Shown: positions 1-10,710, counted from the first letter of the stretch. The stretch: 23,634 nucleotides of DNA from Terana coerulea (GCA_024811115.1 JAKOGH010000633.1:1-23634), one strand, 5' to 3'. The notes: generated by a model from the sequence alone, not told the origin. Translations and numbers: made by a program.

Positions 1-204
1 GCGCGAGGAAGTACACGAATCTGAGAATCAGCAGCATGCGACCCTCAGAAACGCCAAACGCGGCCATTTTGAAACCAAAATAGGCGCCATGCATCCAAGC
101 AAGGTCTGAGATGCTGCCGGCGTGGACAAAACCACGAAGCAGAGCACCAATCAAAGTATCAAGGACAGAGACGGAAACCCCGTTTGAACCCGCTAAATTG
201 GCAG

Positions 205-3200
205 AAGTCCTACAAGACCAATTCACTAAACGGGCATGCAAACCCACATCAGCAGACGGCATAACCTTCATTGATCATGCCTACTGAGAGGTTGCGAATG
301 GCAGTACCTGCCAATATCCGCGGCCGAAGTAGAGGAGGTGCTGAAAGATATAAGCAACTTCTCTGCCTCAGGCCCAGACTACGCATCGTGGTTCTGGCTA
401 AAGAAGATCATCCTCGAACCTAATGAGGACGAGAAGACTAGAGAAGACAAGTCCACGTACACCAAGCGCGACGCCGGACCAGTCCGTTCTTGATATGATA
501 ACCTGGTTTTTCGGTGTGTGCATCATGTCGGAGTCATGCCCACCAAACTTAAGGAATCACGCACGGTCATCATTCCCAAACCCAATAAGCCAGACTACTC
601 GGTAGCAAAGGCCTATCGCCTAATAGTTCTTCCTGAACTGCTTGGGAAACTGCTTGAGAAGTGCATCGCCAAGCGCATGCAGTTTGAATGTTAGAAGTAT
701 GGAGTGCTGCATCCCTCCTAATTCGGAGGAGCTATGCAGCGAAGTAACCAATGCCGGTGTCTGTCTCACACACAACATCAAAAAGGATGGAATCAAGATC
801 TCGAGAGCTCTGTCCTTCTCATGGACATCTCCCAGTTCTTCCCATCAGTGGACTATGCAACGCTTGTGTACATCCTCAAGCGCAGGGTTCTCTTCGCTCT
901 TATGCAAGTTCTTCGAGTCATACCTCGAAGGGCGGCAAATATCGTTCCTGATCAATGGCATTGTTACTGATCTGGTGGACTTCTCGGTTGGAGTAGGCCA
1001 GGGCTCAGCGCTCTCGCCCCATCCTAATAAACATATACATCGTGCCTGCAATTTACAGCATGATTGCGGCACTCGGAGCCAAAAACACTGCCACCATTGG
1101 CGTCACACTGCAGTTCTACGTGGATGATGGCCTCTTCCACATAGTCACCAGACCTTCTGAGCTCCGCGAAAGGGGAGACCCAGCTAGAGATCAACATTTT
1201 GAAAATCAAAGAAGGTCCTGATGATCATGCTATCCAGGCTGTTTGCTCTCGGACTTCAATTCGAGGAGGACAAACTGAGTTGATGCATTTCCGTGGGAAC
1301 AGACATCCATGGAAATGGAAGGTTCCCGATAAGGAGCCCAGCCCCTTGGCCCGCCGCTTCGTGTTTAAAATTGCATCCGGATGGCACATCATGCGTGGCA
1401 AATGCGGAAAACTAGTGATGACCAATCTCGATCGACGGTACCGTGACTGGGCCGGAAAGAAATCAACATCAAACCTAAACCCTTTATGAGGTACTTTGGG
1501 TTCATGCTGGACCCAAAGCTCTCGGAAGCACCACATAGAATTCTACTGCAATAAGAGCGTGAGCACCATCGCTGGCGCTCGGAATGCTGGGCACGTCCGA
1601 GCGCGGGCTTTCACCCATCCATAAACGGAGACTTTACATCTCCAACGTCGTCCCTGTGATACTCTACGGAGCACAGTTATGGTGGTCCCTGTATACGCGA
1701 AGTAACTACAAAATCTACGAAGCTATCCAGCGAGTCCAAAACGTAGCAATACGATGGATCACTGGAGCCTTCAAAACCACCCCCGTGGGAGGATGGGAAT
1801 GTTCGCGGGATTGCTTCCCATCAAGCAGCTCGTGACCAAACAAATGAAGAAAGCCTGCATTCGTGCACGCACACTTCCGGAAAGCCACCCTATCCTTGCC
1901 TACATGAGCGGAAAGAAGGTGGTAAATGAGAAGGCGATCTGGGCCACGCTCCATATAGGCGCGTGTGACCGACCACCAAAAAGGCCAAGAAGCGATTCAA
2001 ACAAACGCCCATCGACCACATCGAAACCCTCATGGAACTCTCTCATGAGGATAGATTGCCGCTCTCTAACCAGAGCATGCCAGGCAACCGCATCTGAGAT
2101 CTCAAAGATCGCAACAACTCAGCCACCATGGATGGCCCAGATGACACTATCGTTCAGATCTACGGACTGACCGGTGTGAACTGGAATGACAAAAGCCCAG
2201 GCTCATCCCCAAAAGGGTGCAGCAGGGTTCAGTGAGTGGTACAAGCAGTTTGCAGAACTCCAAATGCAAGCGGCCACCAAAGATGAGAACATGATCCTGT
2301 TCACAGACAGATCAATGTTGAAAGACAAGCAGACGGGCGTGCCCTCCACCGGAGCGGCATACTGCCTGCTTGATTTGAAGGGCAAACACCGGCCTGCCCT
2401 CTTCGATGCCGACGTTATGGCGCAGCACAATTGGCCCTGTGGCCAAGTGACTGTGTTTGACGCTGAGATGCAAGCCCTATATCGGGGCATACTTCGTGCT
2501 GTGAAGGAGTCGGAAGACGACCTCTACCAGACGTTTAAACAGAGAGACCTAGACTACCACGCATGGGCTAGACTCCTGAGAATAATCATAGACCATACAT
2601 TCCCCTCAAGCACCGAGAAAGGGGTTACAAGTATGAGTCACTTACTACATTTGTGAATAACAAGGGTGGCAGGCATTGCCATCCTGAAAGCGAAAAATGA
2701 TTCCAGTCAGATGGAATCTATCGGGTATGTGAAGCACTTCGGAATGGCTCAACCAGAGCTGGTTTCCTACACGCCGTCTTGCAGTCGTGTGGCAGCCGTC
2801 CCATTATCACATGGAACATGTCACTGACCTACACTCCGAGGCTGATGCAGTCGACAAACTCGCTAAAGAGGGTGCCGAAATGAATCAGCCTACCTATACA
2901 TCACATTCCGTGGCGAAACAAAGACTTTCTGAGCATGCTATACGCGAGCTGGAAGGCTCGGATAAGGGCATCAAATACCGAGAGGGGTAAACCTCCTGGT
3001 CGAGAAGGATGAGCATGCTCTCTTCTCAAACATGCCAAAACGCCACTGGGCGTTAAGGAACTTTGGGAACAAAACAAAGTTCTACTCTAGACTGACGCGC
3101 TTCATCATCGGACACTTTCCTCACGGGAGTTCCGGATGAAGCACGGCAAATAGGAAACCGACAGAGATGATGTGAGCAAATAGACGCCCAAACCCGGGCC

Positions 3201-3290
3201 GTTGTACTGCCCATGCGACACCGACCACCCAAAGTTTGAAACACGATGGCACATCCTCTACGAGTGCCCGTTTTGGATCAGGCTTCACAA
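205..3290 (+). pseudogene. LINE ORF2 remnant: reverse transcriptase - RNase H - zinc knuckle
   Basis: This is the coding remnant within the LINE. The sequence moves between all three + frames, with in-frame stops between recognisable blocks. The RT palm is recognisable through motifs A, B and C; the YVDD catalytic aspartates (about 1114-1125) are still present. The RNase H domain begins with FTDRS near 2301, where the family usually has [FY]TDGS, so the Gly is replaced by Arg. The knuckle near 3206-3270 keeps the Cys-x-Cys, His and C-terminal Cys-Pro spacing (YCPCDTDHPKFET, then WHILYECPFW). No single uninterrupted frame is longer than about 160 codons, so this is a fossil and not an expressible protein. 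Loss of function is inferred from the many breaks, which are too numerous to be sequencing errors alone. Confidence 0.8.
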
Positions 3291-3499
3291 ACCCCTCGGA
3301 TAATACCCGAGCAGAACGGCTCGAGCTAATTGCTGCAGGCAAACAGCTTCACTTACAAAATAAGGAGAACTGCCTCGACATGGCGGACATCGCCATATTT
3401 CTATATCTCAATCCGTTGGTGGCAACGTTTGAGTGGGGCGACCTTATACGAATGCTATTGATCGACACGGAGACATTTGCACAGGTGTCTGATGGCTAA

Positions 3500-4480
3500 A
3501 CGTTGACTCATGGGACCGGGAGGATGAATTCATCTGACAGGTCACAATTGAGCGCAAAGAGCGCTTTTAGGCGTGGCGGCGTCAGCGCCATGGCCCAAAC
3601 AGTAGTAAGGCGACCCACAAAGTCTTCGGCTGGCACGAAGTTGTCACGTTCAAAGACGGAGAGGTGCCTGGTGCAAGAATCAACAGGCACCCCCTCCGCT
3701 TCTATTCAGAGAAGGAAGGAAGTGTCATCCAATACAGCTGCGCGGCAGTGGGCATCTGATCATCCGGATGACCTGCTGTTCCACTTGCCCCACAAGTGGA
3801 CGCGCACAATCATATTGACAGCAGACCAACATGTTGTCAAAAGAAGTTCTATCTCCTCAACACAAGTCGGAAGACAAGTGGATACGGGAGAGAGACAAAG
3901 ACAAGAAATCTCGTTGCAAACACAAGGACAATATTGAGAGCGTCATGCAGCCCCAGGGCATGTACACTGACATCATGGGAAAGGAGGTCTTCTCTTATTA
4001 CCTAAAGCACGCGCTTAAGGCAAACCGGAAGAAATACCAGAAGGCCAAAGAGCGCAGGGAAGGGAAGACCCCGACCCATAGCGCAACTGCTTGAGACCAC
4101 CTGTACTGCCGCTCTGGCTGAGTGCAAACTCGTGTCGTGTCTGTGCACTCGATATTCTCACCTTAGCTTCTATCGGGCCGGCGCGCATCTGCATTATCAC
4201 TTGTGTGGCGACATGCTTTTGTGCTTATCGCGCTGCGCGCTTTCTTTGCCGGGATGGCTCTGCGAACCGGGGGTGACTCCCGCGGGGACCGGATGTCCGG
4301 AAACTCAGGCCGACTTCTACGAACGGAAGGGGGCAACCTCTTGCCGCGACTGAGAAAGCTCGTGAAAGGCTTACCATTTTCTTAAACCGACTGGATTGGT
4401 TCCTTCAAAGCCGCGCCCATGCCTAGGTCTCACATGTGTAGCATAGGGCATGTTCCCTGCACTTTAAATACAATTTGGAG
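3500..4480 (+). other. 3' part of LINE or nested remnant, no assignable domain
   Basis: This about 1 kb lies between the RNase H/knuckle and the A-rich tail. One frame near 3625-3745 reads coding-like protein (GWHEVVTFKDGEVPGAR, then HPLRFYSEKEGS) and another near 3831-4094 gives a Lys-rich segment (YYLKHALKANRKKYQKAKER). I do not recognise either. They could be the LINE 3' UTR, an extra ORF, or a remnant of a host gene picked up or interrupted by the element. Confidence 0.35.
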
Positions 4481-4512
4481 TAAAAATAAAAAATAAAAAT
4501 AAAAATAAAAAG
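4481..4512 (+). repeat. A-rich LINE tail (TAAAAA-type units)
   Basis: There are five to six imperfect TAAAA/TAAAAA units in a row, directly after the decayed LINE body. Such tails are the usual 3' terminus of LINE insertions and are generated during target-primed reverse transcription. This sets the right boundary of the element. Confidence 0.85.
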
Positions 4513-5040
4513 ATGGCGAGAATGTAATCAGCAAAGCGCGCTGCAGTTATCTCATCTAATCTAATGGGCGTTTATGCCTGGACCCCTGGTACAGAGCGAG
4601 CACCCGAGCATGGGTTGTCGTCAGCGCTAGCTTGCCAGCACCCCCTTGTCGTGCCCTGGCTGGTGCTCTTGAGAAGTTCAACGCGCCATATTCAAGCGGA
4701 GATCGCTGACAAGCCTAATATGGTGGTGCTGAGTTGCATTATTTCAGGACCAGTCGATCCGAACACTGCAGCCATTTCCTGCAGCCTTTGTTCTTTCACG
4801 ACTCTCACTATGCCGCTCTGATTCAGCGTACCCCTCTTGACAAATATCCGTATATTCACGGACTCTCGTATGCAGCATCTATCCCAAGTCGCTTTAAGAT
4901 GTCTGCCGCGAGTCTCGATTGCGGTCGCGGCGTGCAGAGCCCGCTCTCGCCTTCTGGTCTCGTTTTGGCAAGGCTCCGAAGAGCACCGATCCTACTCGAA
5001 TTCCCGGCCACCGACATACCAGAACGTACCCAGAAGGTCG
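4513..5040. other. Intergenic, no supported gene
   Basis: This is unique-looking sequence after the LINE tail. Overlapping short open frames exist in several frames but none carries a recognisable domain or a convincing start. The stretch near 4900-4960 could read as a decayed signal peptide (MSAASL... then a hydrophobic IAVAA in the next frame) upstream of the Cys-motif remnant at 5064, but this is speculative. Confidence 0.5.
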
Positions 5041-5063
5041 ATACAAGAATGTGCAGTCGAGCG

Positions 5064-5216
5064 GTGGACCTATGCAGTGCACCCGAGTTCAGCGGACCCT
5101 GCAGGCTAGTACCAGAACGGTGTTTTTACGGTGCAACCACTTCGGTGAACAAGATCCGCGGGCCTGACCAGACAAGGAACCGCGGAAGTCGCTGTCATTG
5201 TGTATTATTGTAACGC
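5064..5216 (+). pseudogene. Possible remnant of small cysteine-containing secreted protein
   Basis: Seen: a frame reading VDLCSAPEFSGPCRL, then a third Cys (ERCFYG), VNKIRGPDQ and a C-terminal GSRCHC before a TAA stop. Family knowledge: many Agaricomycete small secreted proteins share a layout C-x(4-6)-F-x-G-x-C ... C ... N-x-[IV]-S/R-S ... P-D ... C near the C terminus. The match is to this layout only. No intact signal peptide is in the same frame upstream. It may be a pseudogene, a gene with indels, or chance; confidence is low. Confidence 0.3.
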
Positions 5217-5470
5217 ATCGCGGCAACGGCTGTGAGCCGCCGCAGGTTGAATGAGCTGCGAAGGAAGTGCGCCTGGCCGCCCTGGCCCGGCTAGCCTTAT
5301 CAAATGTTACTCTAACCTCCACCCACCTGCTGATACGGTTGCGTCCGTGTGCGGAAGTAATGTTGCTGCCACCTGGAGCCGCAGGGTCATTCGCCCTCAT
5401 TCGCCACGGTTCGTCGGTCATTGATGCCCTATGCTCCATTGATACATTCACTAGTTGAACCCAACGGCTC
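5217..5470. other. Upstream intergenic region of the small secreted protein gene
   Basis: This is non-coding sequence leading into the TATA box at 5474. No clear upstream motifs or repeats were seen. Confidence 0.4.
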
Positions 5471-5473
5471 GAG

Positions 5474-5480
5474 TATATAA
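5474..5480 (+). promoter_or_regulatory. TATA box of the small secreted protein gene
   Basis: TATATAA lies about 85-90 bases before the ATG at 5565 and is followed by a pyrimidine-rich leader (CACTTCTCCATCTCACTATC) right before the start codon. A TATA box with a short leader is common for highly expressed, inducible fungal secreted-protein genes. Confidence 0.65.
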
Positions 5481-5564
5481 GCACGTCCGTCCGGCCAGTA
5501 TAGAAGTATCACCCAAGCATCGTCCACAGAGTTCCAAGCTCATTCACTTCTCCATCTCACTATC

Positions 5565-6149
5565 ATGCGCGCCAGCTTCATCGCTTCCCTCGCCGCTATC
5601 ATCAGCTCTCTCGGGTTCGCTTCCGCTGCGAACCAGTGCGGATTTGTCCCAGAAGCTGCACGCTTCGGATTCGTCAATGTGTCGCCCCAAACAGTGAAGT
5701 TCGGCGATGTGAGTACGCACTCTTGATGGTCTTACTCCCATATATTCACATCGTACTGGTGCACTTTGTAGACCTTTACGATCACCTATAACTCCACCTG
5801 TGCGCGTTTCCAGCCCAAGGATGTCGACTTCATGATTCAAGGCACTCTGCCGAGCGGTTACACTCTACCGTACAACGTTCTGAATCGCGCCACCTATGCT
5901 GCGGACCAGAACATCCTCACCTTTACTACCACAGTGATTATCCTCGTAATCATTCAAATTGATGTCAAGCTAACGAGCTCTGCTTAGCTTCCCGAAACAG
6001 ACTCTTACCCGGGCGATAACCACGGCTACTCCAACACAACCAGCTACTTGATCTGGTCATTCATCACATTCCCGTACGACTTCAGTAATCCCAGCTCTGC
6101 TCTTCAATACGCTGGCACCTCTGCTTGGATCAACGTTCAAACCGACTAA
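5565..6149 (+). CDS. Small secreted protein of unknown function (155 aa, 3 exons)
   Basis: Seen: exons 5565-5708, 5772-5933 and 5988-6149 (144+162+162 nt, all in phase), with introns of 63 and 54 nt using GTGAGT...GTAG and GTGATT...CTTAG; the second has a GCTAAC branch-like site. The 155-residue product starts with a classic signal peptide (MRASFIASLAAIISSLGFASA, likely cut after ASA at residue 21). The mature part of about 134 residues has two cysteines, two N-glycosylation sequons (NST, NTT), and a Tyr/Thr-rich beta-like composition (FTITYNSTC; SYLIWSFITFPY). No catalytic motif is visible. Its size and secretion are those of fungal small secreted proteins (effector-like or cell-wall-associated), but that role is inference. 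A TATA box lies upstream and an AATAAA downstream. The reading frame is clean. Confidence 0.85.
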
Positions 6150-6288
6150 GCGTTGCGGGTTGTCGGGCACGGCGGAGGTTCTTATTCGCTAGTTTTAGTT
6201 TGGACTATTGCATCGCGGATTCCGCTTGGACGGTTAACACAGACTGTTGCATATCTTCTATATTCGCATAATAGTTAATCGGCTTGAT

Positions 6289-6294
6289 AATAAA
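6289..6294 (+). terminator. AATAAA polyadenylation-like signal
   Basis: AATAAA lies about 140 bases after the TAA of the small secreted protein gene, in an AT-rich 3' region. This is consistent with its poly(A) signal, but fungal signals are degenerate so support is moderate. Confidence 0.45.
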
Positions 6295-6299
6295 GATGC

Positions 6300-7104
6300 A
6301 CTCAATACTCGAAATGTATCTGCTACTTGGCCATCACCTGAGCCTCTCCTACGGCACAAAGCCCGGAATGCCAGAAATATTTGGGCGCTACACTTTCCTC
6401 TGAAGTGATGGCAAGCGAATCGCGACGGCAGCTTCCGGACTCATGTCGCTTTCTCTCCTCTCCCTTCTCTTTGACCTAATATCTTGAAGTCTCTCATTCC
6501 AAGTCGGATTGACAGAGCTGACCTCATGTTGAACAAGGAAAGCAGACATGTGCGGCCGTCGCTTGACGCCAATTGTCAATTTTGCTATCCTACACGGTTG
6601 GCAGCGTGGCAGAACCTGAATATGCAGGTCGCATGTCCGCCGTACTTCTCTCGGTTCGCTGTGGTCAGTTGTGTTCCAAAGCGATCAGTACCTGATGATT
6701 GTCTTTCCTTCTCAACAGGAGCGTCTTTTACAACCATTGTTCATGAAACTCGCTCACGTCGAGGGCCACGTCAAGCGTTGCAATTTCTGCATCAGGCGGT
6801 GTCAAGTACACGCGACGTCGCCCCCCGAAATTCTGCCCGCCTGCAATGTAGCAGGTGCGCTTTGTTTCGCTGACAGCGAAACAAAGGCGTGTGGCGTTGC
6901 AACAGCCACTGAGCCAGGCACATTAAGATTCCCAGATGAGCAGGCGTTGTTGTGTGAATTCCGAGTTCAAGCGCCGTCGCTCACTCAGATACATATGGCG
7001 GAGGGTGGCGGAGGTTGGGTCCCAAAATCCCCAGCCATTTACCTCTAGCGTCTCTACTCCGCTTGGAATTAACCTTGCACACTCCGACTGCACCACATCC
7101 GACG
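6300..7104. other. Intergenic region with a 27-bp perfect palindrome
   Basis: No supported gene. Open frames here (for example 6484-6873 and 6671-7048) have no domain, no splice logic and overlap one another. The notable object is a perfect inverted repeat at 6860-6886. The right part should contain the promoter and leader of the DUF6535 gene starting at 7105. Confidence 0.5.
6860..6886. repeat. Perfect inverted repeat: 13-bp arms, 1-base centre
   Basis: Arm CTTTGTTTCGCTG (6860-6872), a single A, then its exact reverse complement (6874-6886). On DNA it is a near-perfect 27-bp palindrome; as RNA the arms could pair only with a few bases opened to form a loop. It lies about 220 bases before the DUF6535 start, so a dimeric regulator site or a small-element footprint are both possible. 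Confidence 0.9.
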
Positions 7105-9609
7105 ATGTCAAAATCAGTTCAACCCGACGTGTTGGCTTCCACGTCCGAAGCCGTAAGTACACGCAGCTTTACGTAGATGTGCTCAACACTCACCTAGAAC
7201 CGTAGACCTCCTATGCTGGCGGGTGGGACGTTTTGGACTCTGCCGTTGGTGGTCGGGACAAAATCAGAATCAAGGATGCAAAGGAAGATATCGATACGCT
7301 CCTTGTCTTCGTAAGTCGGGGATTTACTTACAGCATACGATTCAAATTTGAACATATGCCCACAGGCTGGTCTTTTCTCCGCCGTTCTTACCGCCTTCCT
7401 GATCGAATCATACAAGTCGTTACTACCCGACTCGGAGGCGATTATGATCCAGCTCTTGCAACAGATCGCTACGCAAAGCTACTCTATGAACTCAGGATAC
7501 CTGAACTCTACCACCCCCTCCGTCATCATCCCCGACTTCGTCGCCCCACGCCCGGCAATCCGGGTAAACGTGCTATGGTTCGCCAGCCTACTCTTCAGCC
7601 TGGCGTCCGCATCCCTCGGTATGCTCGTGAAGCAATGGCTCCGCGAGTATCTTGCCGTCGACTACATCTCACCTCAACAACGCTTGCGCGCGCGCTTGTA
7701 TCGCGCCCCTTCGCTCGAGCAGTGGAAGGTCTTGCAGATAGCGGGTCTCCTTCCTGTCCTGCTGCAGATTGGCTTGGCCCTGTTTTTCATCGGACTGTGC
7801 TTTTTCACCGCTTCCATACACGAGAGCGTTCAGTGGACGAGCATTCCCCTTGTGAGCGGATGGGGGTTTCTCATTATCACGACCGCCATCGCGCCACTCT
7901 GCTCACCTCGATGCCCCTTCAAGACTCCCCTTCTGAAGACCGCGACTTCCCTCGGTCGGCAACACCTCATACCTCCCATTCGCGACTCTATCTGGCACAT
8001 CCAGCGGCTGTTCTGCTTCTCCTCTGTACCACAGCGCCCTAGCGAGAAGGCGGCGCCGGAGGAAGAGGCGATGATCCAAGAAGAGCATAATCACCCCGCC
8101 TGGCTACTTCGGGTCGACGGCATGGCGAGCGATGACAGCCTCCTGCAACCTATCTGCGACGTCTTGAGGCAAACCCAAGCTCAGCCTCGGGAGATTATCG
8201 CGTTCGTAGCCAACCTCGTTCAGAGGCGCCTTGGACCGAGCAGCATCCCCGAGAAGCAAATAACCTCCTTTCCTGACCTCCGTCTTCTCACCGTCCAGGC
8301 CTGGCAGGTTCTCACCAACGTGATAGCAGATACGATCGCGGTCCAGCTCAGAAATCGCGACGCGCCGCTGCCCGAATGGATTCATGACGCCGTGTGCATC
8401 CTATTTTCCCACTCGAAGTATGACGTTACGGGTCGGTGCGCAGAAGCCCTTCGACTTTGTATGACATCTTCGTCCTGGAACGCCATCCTCTCCAAGATCG
8501 CCCGTATTCAGCAACATGAATTCGTACCTATCGCTCCCCTTCTCATCCACGTATATCACCACAGGAGCAGCATTGCTATAACGCCGTCCGCGATGATGTC
8601 ACTGTACTCCAGCTGCATTTGTGAAGACTCGAGCCACGGCCATGCAGGGAAGATAGGGCTACTTAGTCGCCTCAGGGATCCAAGACACGCGCTCATCTTT
8701 CAGAACAAGGACCCTCTTGTCGATGATCTCTGGCGATTCCTCCTGTCGAGCCTTATCTGCCAAGTCAGCGGTCCTGTGTGGGAGGGCTCATTTAAGCTCG
8801 GCTCGGTGGAGGTATTCACGATCGTATGGGAGTTCGCGGAGCGTTCCGGACATAGACAAGACGGTCCTTTCCTCGGCAAGCGCATGTGGCTGCGCCCGAC
8901 GAGCACCGCGTACCTAACCTACAGGTGTCATGCTATGCACCGCGCAAATCGTGTGGACACTCTACACGAACTATTGTACGACGCCTGTATACTGAACTCC
9001 ACAATTGACGGTGAGTTTAGATCCCTTCACGTTGCGCGACCTATCTCATCATTTTCGATGCAGAGCGTACCACTATGGTGCAAAACTCGCTGCAGAGAGT
9101 CCTCAATCTCTACCTCGACAACAAGTTCGAAGGGGGAGGTCGAGTGGGCCCAAATCGACTACGTTCGCATGTGCCACTTCCATCTCCGCGTCCTTCAGGG
9201 TTGTATAACTCAGCCAAAGCCCGCCGTGTTTACCACGGCCTCCGTCCGTTGGGGCGCTTTCTGGCCCACCATGGCCAAGGCTCTCGAGAGGTACCACAAG
9301 AATGAAGGCTGGCGCTTTCCATACCGACACGAAGACTTCCACGGTAGTGATTATGTGATGGCGACTGCCGACGCCATCTTTCTGGAAGACCGGGAAGCGG
9401 CAGCGCAGTGCCTCCAAATACTGGAAGACCTGATTGCTTCTCGCTCTATCACCCTTCAGGATGTTACTACATCTCCTTCTCCTGCACCATCGCCGGATGT
9501 CCCAGCCTACTCCGGCTTGGTTCGAGCCTTGCAATTGTTCATTCTGCCCGAACACGCATCATCTTTTTCTGTAGTCCAGCAGCTAACGAACAACGTTGTA
9601 GACGTTTAG
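7105..9609 (+). CDS. DUF6535 multi-pass membrane protein (about 780-800 aa)
   Basis: Seen: exons 7105-7152, 7206-7310 and 7366 onward, with introns of 53 and 55 nt. Start at ATG 7105 gives a 51-residue hydrophilic lead (WDVLDSAVGG, then DAKEDIDTLLVF) that splices into AGLFSAVLTAFLIESYKSL, the hallmark of the DUF6535 domain. Membrane segments lie near residues 52-66, 118-140, 174-202 and 213-230, with the family motif GMLVKQWLREY after the second. The rest (to VVQQLTNNVVDV) is a large soluble region. DUF6535 proteins are numerous in Agaricomycetes; their function is unknown. Oddity: a good intron (9011-9063, GTGAGT...GCAG) sits in the open frame. Splicing it gives a plausible helix (MVQNSLQRVLNLYLDNKFE) but needs one G fewer in the G5 run at 9132-9136; leaving it in keeps the frame open. 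Confidence 0.85.
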
Positions 9610-9924
9610 ACATTCAGAGATGCGAAGCCCACATAAATTAGAGTGTACTTACAAACGGACGAAATGTATTGAGTAGAACGTTATCCGGTCATCTTATATA
9701 ATGCAGCGTATCTCGGGCAACCCCCAGTCTCAATAATGTAGTCACTTCTTCGACATAGACGTCAATGTAAAAGTCTGCAAAATTCCGAAGACCGACTTCA
9801 ATACTGCGGAATAAGCAACGTGATAACGAGCTACGCAATAGCTTAACATATCCTGCTCCGCGAGTGGCCGTTGTTAATGTTGTTTCCGGGCTGGCATGTC
9901 AGATCTATTAGAACGCTCGCGTCC

Positions 9925-9969
9925 AAGAGGGGCGCGAAAGTCGAACGCCTGACACGGACCTCCGTTTGC
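9925..9969 (+). repeat. Left arm of 45-bp inverted repeat
   Basis: This arm starts AAGAGGGGCGCGAAAGTCGA and ends CCTCCGTTTGC. The reverse complement of 10312-10356 matches it over the whole 45 bases with roughly 80 percent identity by eye. Homology fades on both sides. Confidence 0.75.
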
Positions 9970-10311
9970 AATCAAAATGCCTATAGCGCCTCGACAACTC
10001 CTCCGTTCGGCATAAAAGTATATGGGCGTGTCCGTAACTAGCACAAATAGGAGCGGTCGTGTATAACAGAATTACGAAAGTGCAATGCTTGAGCCTATAG
10101 AAGCGAATACCCACGGCTGCGCCACATCAAAATTGCCTGTCCAAATTGGGAAAGAAGTTTTGCGAATAACTCGTCAAGGCCTCCCTGTAAACTCATAATG
10201 TTGTCATATTCAGATAGCCAGACATCGATAATAGGGCGCTTTGTGAAGTTCCGAAGGCGAACGGATGAAAACTCGTTGAGCTATAACCCCATCAATTTGG
10301 TATCTCTCGTG

Positions 10312-10356
10312 GCAAATTGGAGGTGCGTGTCGGGCGCTCGACTTTCGCCCCCTCTT
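10312..10356 (-). repeat. Right arm of 45-bp inverted repeat
   Basis: This is the opposite-orientation partner of 9925-9969, sharing the cores GAAAGTCGA, GACACG and ACCTCC. The two arms enclose about 340 bases, so the whole structure is about 430 bp, the size of a MITE. No target-site duplication could be confirmed by eye. Confidence 0.75.
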
Positions 10357-10710
10357 GCTCGCGTCGACTACAACGGCCTTGTCGCTCGGGTCCTAGCGGT
10401 GCAAGGACTGTCTTGTTGAAGTTGTAACTTATAAGTCGCCAGGGGGAGTCCAAGTCCACCAATCCATGTCCTGCGTGACAACTCTTCTTTGTGGAAAAGG
10501 GAATAATTGACGGAGACGGATGACGGATACTCAGATACTAACGCCCTGACGTGGCTGGCTTTCTCAGTCCCAGTCTCACTTTGCACGGTGTACTTGTATG
10601 CGAATAAGGGTATGTCCGCAAAGAGTCTATTACATACGCACAAGCGACGAATGCCGGATACGAAAGCGAGAGCGAGATACGTGCTAAATCAACGACTGCA
10701 ATCTCCACAT

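Larger units (their letters stand above)
1..4512 (+). mobile_element. Degenerate Tad-like LINE (non-LTR) retrotransposon, 5' end outside window
   Basis: Seen: a series of broken frames reads, in the order expected of a LINE ORF2, an RT leader (ASGPDYASWFW near 367; RTVIIPKPNKPDYS near 556), RT motif A (LMDISQFFPSVDY near 816), motif B (GVGQGSALSP near 990), the catalytic YVDD box (near 1114), a thumb segment (VILYGAQLWW near 1655), an RNase H start (LFTDRS near 2298), a later RNase H segment (ADAVDKLAKEGAE near 2844) and a C-terminal Cys/His knuckle (near 3206-3270). It ends in an A-rich TAAAAA-type tail at 4481-4512, fixing + orientation. Stops and frameshifts occur throughout, so it is inactive. 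Family knowledge: RT + RNase H + terminal knuckle + A-rich tail is typical of fungal Tad-clade LINEs. The apurinic endonuclease and ORF1 would lie upstream of base 1. Clade placement is inference. Confidence 0.85.
9610..10710. other. Intergenic region containing an inverted repeat pair
   Basis: It lies between the tail-to-tail ends of the DUF6535 gene (+) and the phosphate carrier (-), so it must contain both 3' ends. No supported coding frame was seen. Its main structure is a 45-bp inverted repeat pair at 9925-9969 and 10312-10356. Confidence 0.55.

Noticed and set aside
7233..8042. 269-codon + strand frame inside the DUF6535 gene
   Set aside because: It is an out-of-frame shadow; the overlapping frame carries the DUF6535 membrane segments and matching introns.
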